Part shown: one piece after another, positions 1 through 11,292 of the stretch
Position numbering within the stretch: position 1 is the stretch's first letter
Layout: each line of letters starts with the position of its first letter
NCBI GenBank assembly: GCA_039105265.1
Contig: JAPFFF010000005.1
Coordinates: 2,031,501-2,095,500 of the forward strand
Length of the DNA: 64,000 bases
Reading direction: 5' to 3'
Source of the DNA: Tritrichomonas musculus
Lineage: Eukaryota > Parabasalia > Tritrichomonadida > Tritrichomonadidae
The notes under the pieces: model-generated
Databases searched by the model: none
Told to the model about the DNA's origin: nothing
Seen by the model: only the letters and a program-made list of their open reading frames with translations
Program-made: the position numbers and the translations under genes

Positions 1-757
1 TTTTCACATTCAAATTTTTTTCAAAACAAAAGTCAAGATATTTAATAATATTATATCTTTTTATATGACTCTATTCATCATTTATAGATTTATATGCCTC
101 AACATATTATATTACTGATGCCGCTAAAAATGGAGTTCTTATTATTACAAATTTTAGCGGCGTTATAAAATTGCCGATAAAAAAAATTCTATGGTGAAAT
201 CATCATTGCCAATTATGTACTTCGGTTCATTTTTAAGTCAAATATTCAAGTTATCTGATTTTTGACTCCAATGAATAATATCTTATTCTTTAATTTATTT
301 GTGATAAAAGGCAACGATTATATGAAAAAATCATCTACTGTTAAATAATGGAGTTAAAAAAAATTATTCAATTTAATGCATCGATTATAATATTTAAATC
401 TTTCATCTAATATATTCTATATTATTAATTTTAAGAATTATTATTTTTCTTGAACAAGATTTTATAATTTTAGATGCCAAAAGAGTGGAAGTTCATGAGA
501 CAATATACCAATACAAATGGAATGATTGTAAATTAGTAATAAGTTAAAAAGAAGAAAAAATAAAAAAACTAATTTTTCGCATTTGGACAAATCTGCCTCT
601 ATATAATTTATTAAAAACAGCTTATTAAAGAAATTTGGTATTTTCTTGTGTTATCAATAGGTTATATGATTAATTAACAAATAAAAACTTTATCCTCCCC
701 ACCATCTTTTTTTAATTAATTCTTCATCATTAAAACAGTTTTTACTTATTTCAAAGT
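1..757. other. AT-rich intergenic DNA with one small hairpin
   Basis: No credible gene is seen. A perfect 10-bp inverted repeat (GCCGCTAAAA at 120-129, TTTTAGCGGC at 152-161) can form a hairpin with a 22-nt loop. It is the only GC-containing structure in this stretch. Confidence 0.5.
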
Positions 758-2284
758 TTAAGCTTTAGGTGGTGGTTGTGTTAAACCTTTTTGTTTGTCA
801 TTATCTCCGTCATCAACTATTGTGGTTAAATTTTGTGCTAAATCTTCAAGTGGTGCTGCATTGCCAGTTTCTTCACTCTTATTAGATGTAGAAGAAGGAT
901 CTCTTTTACCATTTGTATCATTTTCACTTTTATCAGAATTATGTCCCTCTTCTTCACTATGGTGTTCTTCTTCTTCCTCTTCGTTATCATTATTCTTTTC
1001 GTTATGTTCATTTTCTAATTTATCTTCTTCTTCATTCTTATTTACAAATTCTTCTTCCTCTTCATTATCTAATAGATCATTTTCACTATTTTTAAAAGCT
1101 GTTTTAGAGCAATTGTCAATATCATTTAATTTAATTCTACGAGGGGAACGAGCAGAAAGTGATTTTGGTGGATTAATTTCGTTTTCATTCAAAGTTTCAT
1201 TTTCACCTTCTTCCTCGCCTTTGCTATAATTTTCATGTTCAGTTAATTCTTCTTCTTCATAGTCATAATCGTGAGCAACATCATCATCATATTCCTCGAT
1301 ATCATTTTCATTATTATTATTGGCCAGATTTAATCTTTGTTTCCACGTGTCTCGTCTTTTAACTCGTTTTTCATTTTCTTTTTTCATTGCAATAGACTGT
1401 TTCAATTCAGCAACTTTTTTCTGATGTTGATTTCTCATGGTTCTTAGCTCGCCTTTCTTCTTTTCTACATTGTGCTGTTCACTTGAGAGTTTGTTCCTGT
1501 ACGGTTGAAGCTTTTGAGAATCTTTAGTTTGAGTTGATCCAACAGTTGATAATTGCTTAAGATTTTGAACATAAAGATTATTACCTTCTTCTTTTAGTTC
1601 TTTTAATTTATTTGTGAGTTTTTTAATTTGTGAATTTGCTTCAACAATATCCTCAGCTGTTTGAGAATTTAAAATTTGGTCAAGTTTTTCTTTTTTCTGA
1701 TCTAATTTTGCTTCAATCCGCTCAAGAATGATACATCTTTCGTGATATTCTTGTTTGAGTGTTTCATTTTGTAATTCATTGTGTGTAAAAATCGATCCTT
1801 GACATGCTCTTCTATTAAGATTTAATTCATCATCAACTTCTCGTTTTTCTGTTTCAAGATCATTTTTTTCTTGAGTCATACTTAGAATTGCGGGATCGTA
1901 TGCATTTGGATTATAAAAGTATTGAAGTCTTCTTAATTCCTCTTTATAAGGAATCAACTCTCTCCTTGCGTTGACTATTTGATGCTTTAATTCACGGCTA
2001 ATCAAAGTTAACTCTGTTGGATCTGTAAATTCATTGAAATTTGGATTTAAGGCAATTGTAGTTCTTGATGCGGGTGGAAGATAATAAGTACCACTTCGAC
2101 GTTGTGATGTCATTTTTCTTCGAGTGTTGCTGCGTTGAGTTGAAAAATTTGAATTTTCGGTTGAATTAATGTTTGTAGAAGTTTTTGTTGAGCGAGGTGT
2201 TAAAGGAGCAGATTTAGCATTCATTAGAGGGTAATTTTTGCGTGAAATTGGAGGAAGTATTGTTTGAGTTTTCATTTGAGTCAT
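758..2284 (-). CDS. Coiled-coil protein with acidic C-terminal tail
   Basis: 508 aa, ATG start at 2284. Residues 1-75 are basic and rich in Ser, Thr and Arg (repeated RS/TPRS-type stretches), a likely disordered, phosphorylatable tail. Residues about 85-310 are heptad-rich and highly charged and should form a long coiled coil. Residues about 320-490 are dominated by Glu, Asp and Asn in runs, with low-complexity DNA to match. I do not recognise the family. Such proteins are common in trichomonads and are often cytoskeletal, but that is inference. The 144-aa Ser-rich opposite-strand frame at 795-1229 is the antisense shadow of the acidic tail. Low-complexity composition makes homology calls unreliable. 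Confidence 0.8.
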   Translation of the reverse strand: MTQMKTQTILPPISRKNYPLMNAKSAPLTPRSTKTSTNINSTENSNFSTQRSNTRRKMTSQRRSGTYYLPPASRTTIALNPNFNEFTDPTELTLISRELKHQIVNARRELIPYKEELRRLQYFYNPNAYDPAILSMTQEKNDLETEKREVDDELNLNRRACQGSIFTHNELQNETLKQEYHERCIILERIEAKLDQKKEKLDQILNSQTAEDIVEANSQIKKLTNKLKELKEEGNNLYVQNLKQLSTVGSTQTKDSQKLQPYRNKLSSEQHNVEKKKGELRTMRNQHQKKVAELKQSIAMKKENEKRVKRRDTWKQRLNLANNNNENDIEEYDDDVAHDYDYEEEELTEHENYSKGEEEGENETLNENEINPPKSLSARSPRRIKLNDIDNCSKTAFKNSENDLLDNEEEEEFVNKNEEEDKLENEHNEKNNDNEEEEEEHHSEEEGHNSDKSENDTNGKRDPSSTSNKSEETGNAAPLEDLAQNLTTIVDDGDNDKQKGLTQPPPKA

Positions 2285-3390
2285 TAAGTCCTAAAAGTGG
2301 CATTTTACGTTAATTTAACAAATTGAAATAGTTTAACGTATAATGTTATTATTTGGTGAAGAAAAATAAGTATTTTGATTTATATTTTATAAAAATTATA
2401 TAATTAGTGATATATATATAAAATATTACTTATTTAATATATAGATAACGTAAAATATAATAATATTTTTTGCATTTTTTAAAGATAAAAGTATTTTTAT
2501 ATTTCAACATATTCAATTTTTAATATTTATTAATTTTGATAGAGCATAGTTAGGTATGAAAAATGCAGGATGACTTGAAATATTATTATATAATATAAAA
2601 TATAAGGAAATAAATATATTTCCTAAATATAAAGATTAAATTGACGTTCAATATAAAAAAAAATATATTTTAATTTTTTGAAAAAGAAAAAAAAAAATTG
2701 ATATGTTTATTTCAAATAAAATTATCATTACATGATATAAAATTGAATTAATATTCTTTGAAAAAAATTGAAGTCTAAGAAAATTGATAATGATTTTCTG
2801 AGTTGTTTGATAGTTGTAAAATATTTTTAATTGAAAAAAATTGTGAGAAAAAAAGAGATTTCTGGGGAGTATAAAAAATAAAGTACTCAAAAAATGAAAT
2901 TAGCAATAAAAAGAAATCCAACGTCACGATTCCAGATTTTTTTATTTATTTCATAATAAGATTTCAAAATAAAACTAGTTGATCAGCCTTTTTTTCCGAC
3001 TTGTGCCTATTGATCTAATGAATATTCCTTATCATATCTTCATTCATGGAAATATTTAAGAGCAAGCAAACACGAAATATTATAACTTATTGTTTTTTAT
3101 CAACATTGCTCCAATCAAGATTTTTTTTAATCATGATATTAGTTATAAAACACTCATTCTTTCATTCACTTTTTGAAAGATTTAAAATTGAATACTTTAC
3201 CTTATTATGCTCTATTTTGATTTTGAAAACTTTATTTATTTGATATCAAATAAATATTTGGATTTTGATATTAAAAATTCTAAAATTATTAATTTAAAAA
3301 TTTAATAATTAAAAAGAATATAAAATTTTTAAGATATTATTATTTTTCAATCTAAAAAATTTGAGAGAGTCGACCCCTTTTATTACACAG
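2285..3390. other. AT-rich intergenic DNA
   Basis: No supported feature. Short open frames here (2648-2890, 3046-3243) are Phe/Ile/Lys-rich by-products of AT-rich sequence. Confidence 0.5.
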
Positions 3391-3526
3391 TATAAACCAA
3401 TTGCTGGAAAATAAACTAAGTTTTTTAATTTGTCCCTTCTTATCGTCCTCTCAAATTTGAATAAAGCTAAATATTCTTTTTAAGTTATAATGGCATGATT
3501 ACTTTCATTCCAGCAATTGGTTTATA
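3391..3526. mobile_element. MITE with 19-bp perfect terminal inverted repeats
   Basis: TATAAACCAATTGCTGGAA at 3391-3409 is repeated in inverted orientation at 3508-3526. The outermost TA on each side (3391-3392, 3525-3526) can be read as a TA target duplication, giving a 132-bp element (3393-3524) without coding capacity. TA duplication and short size fit a Tc1/mariner-type MITE; the family is inferred. Confidence 0.65.
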
Positions 3527-4330
3527 TCAGAAAAGACAAAAAAGCATTTTAAGCAAAACAATAAAAAATTTTACATATATACACACATATATAATAAAAA
3601 AGAAATATATTAAATAAATTGTATTTACGCATAAAAATAATAAGATAATTTAGCTTTAAAATATTTAAGGTTCTCCTTTCAAATTCAATAGATTAAATTC
3701 AATTAGACTTCACAAATATAATATGCATAAATATCGTCTTTAAAAACGTATTAAAATATAATATTTACGCTGATATATATTTTAAATTATTAAATAAAAA
3801 CATTTTCATGATATCTTATCGATTTTATTTTTTTTACAGGTTGAAATCATAAAATTAAAAAAATAGGGGTTTCGAAGAACGTAGGTAACTATGAAATTCA
3901 TAACAAAAATATTTATAAATCAATTTAAATATTTATTAATAGATATTAAATTTAAATTATTAATTATATTGTGATTTATGCGCTGGAAGATAAGATATAT
4001 ATAAATAAAAAAACTATTTTTGAATTCAAATATTGATCGTAATAAGTAAATATTTAACCTATTAGTATTTTTTCGTAAAAAGTTGGAAATTAATGAAATA
4101 TATTAATATTTTTATCTTAAAAATATTGTGTATTTATTTTAATTATGCAACACATACTATGTATTCATGGGTTATGGACTTTTGAAGATTGCATTGCATT
4201 AGAGCTCGGAGAAAAAGGGATTTCCTTTTTGAAAATAAAGAATTATATTTATAAAACATATTTATTTTGATGTGTATAAGTTATATCTGAAAGCATACAC
4301 TTTTTCGAAAAAAAATTGTTTTTTAAAAAA
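3527..4330. other. AT-rich intergenic DNA
   Basis: No gene seen. A stretch near 3667-3887 has two short inverted matches to 13.86-14.16 kb (see findings). Confidence 0.4.
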
Positions 4331-4337
4331 AAAGTGA

Positions 4338-7300
4338 CTTTTTTATAAAGAGGTGAGACTGCGAAAATTTAAATCAACTTTTTTGATAGAAATAATCATT
4401 TTTTCTTATTTTGATTTTAAAATACATTTATAAAACCCAGTTATTAATATTTGTAGAATATTAAATTTAGGAAATATTTATATTTTTTGAAGATTATTAC
4501 ATAATTTCAAATGCTTATATTTCTCCAAAAGATTATTCATTTAAGCTATAAACATGATATATCATTTCATTATTAGTTAAACTTTTCTTTTAATAAAAAT
4601 AATAAAGTAGAAATCTGTTTCTTGCCAAAAACAGGGGGAAAAAAAAAATAATTAAATAGGGATTTTTTCCCCCACTTAAAGATACGAGGGATAACTATAA
4701 TTCATTTTAAAGTTCACGGTGTCTTTATTAAAATATATAAAAATATCAAAAAAATTTTTTACAATTTTAGCTAGGATTGCGTTTTAATATTTGGCGCGCA
4801 TTTAAGACGTTAAAAATGTAAAGTTTGCAAAAAAATACGTTATTAATTGCATTTCATTTTTTATAAAAACTCATTTCAAATGGATTTAGAGACTCAAAGT
4901 CAATTATTAGACACAACTTGTCGAATGCTTTTGGCCTTTTTTGATACCGAAATCAAAATTGATGATGATAAAACTCAAAAAACTCATGATATACAAGAAT
5001 CATTTGCAAATACAAATATATTCTTCAACAAAAAAGAGATCCAACCAGAAGGTTCCCCAATTGACATTGGAGAAAAATCAATAAATCCTGAAAAATCTCA
5101 ATATTATGAATATTCAGCTGATCAAAAAGTAATTGACCATTTTAAAACTTTAATTGAAAACAAATTTTATTCATTAAATAATTGCAAAACGCAATCTTTG
5201 ATTCAGTACATCAAACGAAACGGAGTATCTCATTTAGCCGAATTTTTTTATTTATTTTTGAGATTATTAACAAATCAACATAAAGATAAGATAATAAGAG
5301 CAGCATTAATCCTTCGTGATTATTTATGCAATCACCAATCTTTATTATCTTTATTAAACGCACTTAATTTGATTAACCACGATAACAAAATCTCAAATGA
5401 TATTATTGAAAACATAATTGTTGTTTTACAAATATTACATTCTTTTCAATGTTTAAAATTCGATGATTTAAATATAGCGATTACTCATTTGACAAATTCA
5501 AAAACATTAAGTTTTAATTTTCAAGAAGAAACACTTAAATATATTGAAAACGATATTTTTCCTTCATCACAAGAAAAAAGCATTAAAAAAGAACGTCAAA
5601 TACAACTTCTTCAAAGTGAAAATAATGATCTTAAAGATAACATTAGATTATTAAAAGAAGAAATCATTTCTTTAAGGAAAAAAGTTGATTTTCCAAAAGA
5701 TAAAATCCCTGATCATGATAAATCAAAAAATACTAATAACGATATTTTCAATGAAATGATAAAAGTATCAAAAGTGACTCCTAATAATAGAAAATATTCA
5801 GAAAAATTTTATGGAATCATGACATCAGCATTTCTTGTTGGTGAATCATGCTATAATATATTGCAAAAGTATTTACCAATTCCGCATGAATCCAGAATCA
5901 GAGAAAAAATGTATCCAATAATAAGAGAATATATCAATGATCTTTTAAATAAGAATAATTGTAATAACATAATAAAATCCTTAGAAATGATACAACCTGA
6001 TAATGATCCTTTGTTCGTAACTCTCGCAATCGATGCTGCAAAATTTAAAAATATATCTGGTAAAGAAATCAAAAAAAATTTCTCAAAGATATCTGAATTA
6101 GCTGATGATGACACTTTTTTAAATAGCATTATAGATGACAAAATTTATAAAAATATTTTTGTATTCCACATACAACCAGTTAACAAGAAAATCAAGCCTT
6201 TTCCGGTTCATGTGCTTTTTTCTGAATCAGGTGCAGCGAGCGATGAAATAAAAGAAACATTTGAATTTATAAGAAAACAATTATTGAAATATAATATAAT
6301 TGTAAAATTTTGCGCCTCAGATGGTGATCATTTTTATGATCATTTTCATGATTTATTCTTTCAGAAAATTTTGAAAATGATAAAACAAAAAAAATCGTTT
6401 TTAGAAATCATAGATTTTATTTCAAAAGACTTTTTGTCAAGTGATACCGTTATTCCAATATCTGACTTTTTACACTCAATCAAACTTTTACGTTCATATT
6501 TCTTAGAAGAAAAAGTTCATCTTGATATTCGGTCCAACATTTCAATCAAACCAACAGAAATGGATAAATACAATTTAGGTCATGTGTTAAGTGATGTGAG
6601 CAGTATTGGTCGTATGAAGGATTCATACCCTTTAGAGCTTTTCTCCACTGATACGATACTTAAATCCATTGATTTTAATGATTTTCACATTTTGTTCTTT
6701 ATTTTACCATTTAATCTGATGATTGAAAGCTTGAAAAACCCTAATTTGTCGATTTCATTTCGTATTTTTTTACTTGATATTTCATATCAATTTTTAATAT
6801 TTCATCTGTTTCAAAAAAATTTTAAAAAAAATTCAATTCACTCGAGAATAGGAATTGAAAGGCTAATTAATACTACAATTGGCCTTGGTGTAGCGTTAAA
6901 AGTATTTAGTTATATCAAATTGGGCCAAATATCTTCTCATCCTTTGGAGAACCTATTTGGCATGATTAGGCTTGCTTGTAAAAACAATCACACATGGAAA
7001 AACATTTTATTTTCATTAGGAAGAGCTTTTTATTTTAAACGTTTAATTGATAATAATTCAATTGTTATAAAACGACGGGAAAGAGTTAGTATTGCTGGAG
7101 TTGCTGTTTCAAGCGAGCAAAACGATGGTGATATTTCATTATACACACCATTTCAATTGTTTTTAATGGTTTGGTCAAATATGAAAGAGGGCAAATCAGA
7201 AATAAAAAGTGTAAATATTACACCATTTATCGTTTGGTTTAAATCATTTAAAAAAATTCAATGGAATGAAAAAATTTATCGACCTTCAAAATTATCGGGA

Positions 7301-8208
7301 AGTGCAATTGCATCGAGATATAAAAATGATGATGAAAATGATGCTGTTATTATTTCAAAGCAAAGAAAAAAGCAAGCAAAAAAACCAAAAAAAACGCAAA
7401 TAAATAGAAATAAAACAAGAAATAATTTAGATGAATTTGAAAAAAAGGCATTAGATTGCACAAACATTTATGATTTTATGAATTTGTTGTATGACAATTC
7501 AATTAAAGATTATTCAACAAATTTAGCAAAACATATTATAAAATATGAAAAAAAAGGCTCAAAAAAAGAATGAATAATAATAATATAAATATTTACTTAT
7601 TAATTATCTAAAAATTAATATTCAAAAAGTAATTTTTTTTCGAATTAATCATATTGATCAATATGTTTTTTTTTACATTCCTAATAAAAATTAAATAACA
7701 GTAATATAAAGCAATAAATAAACATAATTAATGCTAAAAATCCTTTTTTAATGAATTTTCAAATATGATATTACAAATAAAACGATGAATTGAGTAAATA
7801 ATTAGAAAATCAACTGTTTATAATAATTTAAATAAATGAATCTTCAAAAAATATTAGACTTGTAAAGGAAAACCTATTTTTACGAAATGATATCAATCTT
7901 ACATTCTGAATTTTATTTATTTTGACTCATTTTGATATTTTTATATTGATATTAAATATAATATAATATCATAATTTTAATAAAATGAAAAGATATATTG
8001 GTAAAACTTACTTTTTATTTTCTAAAAAATTTGAATTGAAGAAAATAAACTATTCAATTATTTATTTTGCTTTTATAGCTCAATTTTCAAAAAAAATTCT
8101 GGATATATATATATAAATCATATTTAAAAATTAATTTTTTATATTATATTTTGATATAAATAAAAAATATTTTTTTTTTGCGCAGCCTCACCTCTTTTTA
8201 TAAAAAGG
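4338..8208 (+). mobile_element. P-element-like DNA transposon with intact transposase
   Basis: A large transposase-like ORF (4880-7573) lies between matching imperfect inverted repeats of about 28-32 bp. The left repeat (about 4338-4366) reads CTTTTTTATAAAGAGGTGAG then ACTGCGAAA. The right repeat (about 8177-8208), read from the outside in, carries the same GAGGTGAG core and a GCTGCGCAAA end. Both sit 300-650 bp outside the ORF, as expected for a complete element of about 3.9 kb. I could not identify a target-site duplication, partly because another element abuts the right end. The terminal repeats are seen directly; the family rests on the protein. Confidence 0.55.
4880..7573 (+). CDS. P-element/THAP9-like transposase (RNase H-like fold)
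   Basis: 897 aa from the ATG at 4880. The longer open frame from 4847 would begin with TTG. TCATTT initiator-like motifs lie 8-30 nt upstream of this ATG. In order: a helical N-terminal half; a leucine-zipper-like coiled coil at about residues 235-275; then three blocks that could carry an acidic catalytic triad: LAIDAAKF (about 375-385), CASDGDHFYDHFHD (about 475-490) and SHPLENLFGMIR (about 685-700). The last closely resembles the C-terminal catalytic-Glu block of P-element/THAP9 transposases. The C-terminus is Lys-rich. No C2CH THAP zinc finger is visible at the N-terminus, which is unusual for the family. The frame is uninterrupted, and flanking inverted repeats support a mobile origin. 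Alternative: a domesticated or unrelated RNase H-fold transposase. Confidence 0.6.
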   Translation: MDLETQSQLLDTTCRMLLAFFDTEIKIDDDKTQKTHDIQESFANTNIFFNKKEIQPEGSPIDIGEKSINPEKSQYYEYSADQKVIDHFKTLIENKFYSLNNCKTQSLIQYIKRNGVSHLAEFFYLFLRLLTNQHKDKIIRAALILRDYLCNHQSLLSLLNALNLINHDNKISNDIIENIIVVLQILHSFQCLKFDDLNIAITHLTNSKTLSFNFQEETLKYIENDIFPSSQEKSIKKERQIQLLQSENNDLKDNIRLLKEEIISLRKKVDFPKDKIPDHDKSKNTNNDIFNEMIKVSKVTPNNRKYSEKFYGIMTSAFLVGESCYNILQKYLPIPHESRIREKMYPIIREYINDLLNKNNCNNIIKSLEMIQPDNDPLFVTLAIDAAKFKNISGKEIKKNFSKISELADDDTFLNSIIDDKIYKNIFVFHIQPVNKKIKPFPVHVLFSESGAASDEIKETFEFIRKQLLKYNIIVKFCASDGDHFYDHFHDLFFQKILKMIKQKKSFLEIIDFISKDFLSSDTVIPISDFLHSIKLLRSYFLEEKVHLDIRSNISIKPTEMDKYNLGHVLSDVSSIGRMKDSYPLELFSTDTILKSIDFNDFHILFFILPFNLMIESLKNPNLSISFRIFLLDISYQFLIFHLFQKNFKKNSIHSRIGIERLINTTIGLGVALKVFSYIKLGQISSHPLENLFGMIRLACKNNHTWKNILFSLGRAFYFKRLIDNNSIVIKRRERVSIAGVAVSSEQNDGDISLYTPFQLFLMVWSNMKEGKSEIKSVNITPFIVWFKSFKKIQWNEKIYRPSKLSGSAIASRYKNDDENDAVIISKQRKKQAKKPKKTQINRNKTRNNLDEFEKKALDCTNIYDFMNLLYDNSIKDYSTNLAKHIIKYEKKGSKKE

Positions 8209-8212
8209 TTTA

Positions 8213-9675
8213 TAGTTAGTGGACATAATTATGTTTTTGGGACATAATCATGTTTGCTCAACTTTTTGAATGGTACACAAAAATAAAACACATTTTTCTC
8301 AATACTTTTTAAAGATAATTTGATAATATTATATACTTTATTAATGTATTTTATGTACATCATTATTTAATTAAATGAGCTATTATATTTGTGATTTATA
8401 TGAAATATTGCCATTAATGTAAAAAAAAGTCAAAATGCTTATTTTATTCTCAATAATTGAAACTTGGGATTTAATAATAATATCATTAATTCATAATCAG
8501 TAATGATATAATTTTGTCAGATAATTGATATCTAAAAACTTTCATATAAGAAAATTTTGATGCACAAAATAAAGTTAAAAATCATATCACTTTTTTGTTT
8601 TTTTCCAATAAAAAATAAAAACTTTTAAATTTTTATTTAAATATTTGATATAATACATATAGTATAATGATATTGAAAGAATAAAATTGGCGGTTCTACT
8701 CAAGATCTATTACCTTAATGAAAAAGAGTAACTTCTGAAATAACTTAAAAAGACTTTCAATTTTAGACATTGAGAAATTATTTTCATTATTTTAATAGTT
8801 CTTCTATACTTACCTAATATTTATTGATTAATTGCTATTTTTAATGCTATTAAAATAGAAAAAATAAAAAAGTGAAATTTGTATATTTCTTAGAAAAACC
8901 TGAAATCTTGATGGGTAACAATGATTTTTAGAGGATTAATAATATATTACATTGTATGTGTTATCAAATAATGTAATTCTGAAATCATATCAATTATGCA
9001 TGAGTGATTTATGAATGATTTTGAATGAAAAAAAGAAAAATGAAATTTTTCCAAGATTGATTCTTTTTCAACCATATTATTATATTTAATATATTATATG
9101 CATCATATAGATGATTAATACTGCATCTAATTTGAAATAAAATAAACTCATTTTTCAAAATTAGTAATTTTGTATGAATGATTTTTGTCATATTTTGAAA
9201 AAACTTTTTCTTTTTATATAATTATTATTTCAATAATTTTTTTTCTAAAATATAATATATACATTATATTCTAAAATAATAACTATGTTAGAGCAAATTA
9301 AAACAACCTTTTTTTTATTGTAAAAGAATGAAATGTGATATGAAATGAGTTTTTTGAATAGTGAAATGAAAATGAAACCATTTTTTCTAATTATCTATTT
9401 TATTTCAATAAATAATAATGATACATTTTAATTATAGATGAAAAGTAAATTATAATTTTTTTCAAATAATAAAAAAATATTCAGAAATTTAAAATTCGAT
9501 ATCATATTTATGATCAAATTTAGTTTGATAAAAGTGAATGAAAATCGGGGAATAGAATGTATCCAATATGATATTAATTGTTCTACAATTGTTTTTTTAA
9601 AAGTCCAATTTGAATATATAGAAATGATGTGAAAACATAATTATGTCTCTAAAACAGAATTATGTCCACCAACTA
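8213..9675. mobile_element. Non-autonomous TIR transposon, 1.46 kb
   Basis: About 45-bp inverted repeats at 8211-8255 and 9633-9677 match at about 40 of 45 positions. Each begins TATAGTTRGTGGACATAAT and contains two tandem copies of an ACATAATTATGT-like palindrome. TA at both outer edges fits a TA target duplication. The interior has no plausible ORF (9009-9191 is AT noise). It starts at, or within a few bases of, the right end of the P-like element, so it probably inserted at or into that end. Tc1/mariner-like by target site only. Confidence 0.65.
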
Positions 9676-10139
9676 TATTTTTGAATATTTTTTTTTTATA
9701 AAAAAAAAGCTTCTTTGCGAAAAGTTTTTGTGTGTGCAAAAAGTAAAATCATATCAATAAGTTTCGATCATTTCAAATAAAAAATTTAATTAAAATCATA
9801 AATTCCTTTCGAAATAGACCTCGCAAGTTCTCAAATTTCACAATTTAATTTCTGAAAATTTTCTCAATATTTTTGAATTAAAAATGTAGATTATTAAATA
9901 GTTTATTTTTGAAAAAATAAATATATGAATATCATTTTGTATTATTAATTTAAAGCTGAATTTCAAAGAGAAAAATGTTTCATTCAATGAAAAAATATTC
10001 AATAGTATATTTTTAAAAAAGCATAAGTAAAAAAATTGCTTTGATATATTTCATAAATCAATTTTATCAAGGAGATGTCTAACAACTTCTTAATTTTTTT
10101 TTGGTTATAACATTCTTTCAAATATTTATATGTGCTATA

Positions 10140-10225
10140 TCAAAACCTCGTTATATTTTGCGAAGAATTGAATTCTCTCAATTCCATTCGCGAAAAATTT
10201 GTTAGCTTTTTTCAAAGGAAAATAA
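10140..10225 (+). repeat. Direct repeat, copy A (about 86 bp)
   Basis: Matches 10798-10884 at close to nine in ten positions, same orientation. Both contain TTGAATTCTCTCAATTCCAT and end in TTTTTTCAAAGGAAAATAAA. It may be a dispersed element fragment or a local duplication. Confidence 0.7.
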
Positions 10226-10797
10226 ATATTGATTTATTAGATTCAATATATTCATTGAGCTTTCATAATAAATAAAATATTTTAATTTTCATTTTTTTTT
10301 AATATATATTTTGCAAGAAGAAGAATAATCAATATATTAAGAATCAATATTAGGTTTATTTTATATTAATCATTATTTTAAAAGCATTCAATACATCATT
10401 ATTTTAAGTGATTTTATTCTTTAAACAAAGATGAAATCAAAATGTTAAAACGTAATTCAATTATGGAAATAATCTTAAATCATTAGAATACTACCTGTGA
10501 TACTATTTTTTTTATAAAAATGTGTTCATAAAAATCTTATTTTTGAAAATATTAATTAAAACCTTAGATATTATGACATTTGACAATGAAATAAGCAATT
10601 ACAATTACAAAAAAAAAGTAAATTACACAAATTATATCAAATAAAAAATAACCTGGAATTTGAATAAAATTATTGTTAATATTAAATAAAATGAATGGTA
10701 AGAAATATATAGTGCTGAAAAAATATTTCATTACAAGCTTTATTGGAGAACTATTTGTTGATTTATTGCAAGATTATTTAATTTCTATGAGTACTTT

Positions 10798-10884
10798 CAA
10801 AACCTCTTTATATTTTGAGAAAAATTGAATTCTCTCAATTCCATTAGCGAGATATTTGAGAGTTTTTTTCAAAGGAAAATAAAA
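10798..10884 (+). repeat. Direct repeat, copy B (about 87 bp)
   Basis: Second copy of the sequence at 10140-10225, 658 bp downstream. Differences are scattered substitutions, which suggests an old duplication. Confidence 0.7.
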
Positions 10885-11257
10885 TTCTATAGAATTTTAT
10901 ACCTAACATCTCAATAAATTATATGCGATGTATCAAATATTCTGAATGAAAGAAAAAAGTTGCGAGGCCTACTTTCGAAATATAAATTGATAGAAAAAAT
11001 TTAGTTAACAAGAATTTCAAAGAATTATTTAATAAAAACATATATTTAGATATTATTCAAATCATAAAGAATGATATTTGATGTATAAATTATAAAGTAC
11101 TCGTAATCATTGCTTATGATCAAACTATATTCAAAATTTGAAGCATTCTAATGATATAGAAAATATCATTTGCTTCATTAAGCTGTGAGGCACTTTCCAA
11201 TCTTGTTAAATGATGCTTTTGATGCAAACAGTTTAAATCGGGAATGAAAATAATAGT

Positions 11258-11292
11258 TTTGTCCTCAAAATGTAGTTTTTTCCACCAATTAT
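11258..11292. repeat. Diverged transposon end related to 9633-9677
   Basis: Shares CCACCAAYTATA and the preceding GTCY..AAAA pattern with the right terminal repeat of the 1.46-kb element. A short upstream AATCGGGGAAT-like match (9543 versus 11237) extends the similarity. I found no matching left end, so this is probably a worn copy. Confidence 0.35.

Noticed and set aside
795-1229. 144-aa Ser/Leu-rich plus-strand frame
   Set aside because: Antisense shadow of the acidic tail of the coiled-coil gene; low-complexity composition only.
4633-4675. Hairpin of G-run/A-run with T-run/C-run upstream of the transposase
   Set aside because: Simple homopolymer complementarity (GGGGG-A-run against T-run-CCCCC); no evidence of function.
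9009-9191. 60-codon frame inside the 1.46-kb TIR element
   Set aside because: AT-noise composition and no resemblance to a transposase; element treated as non-autonomous.
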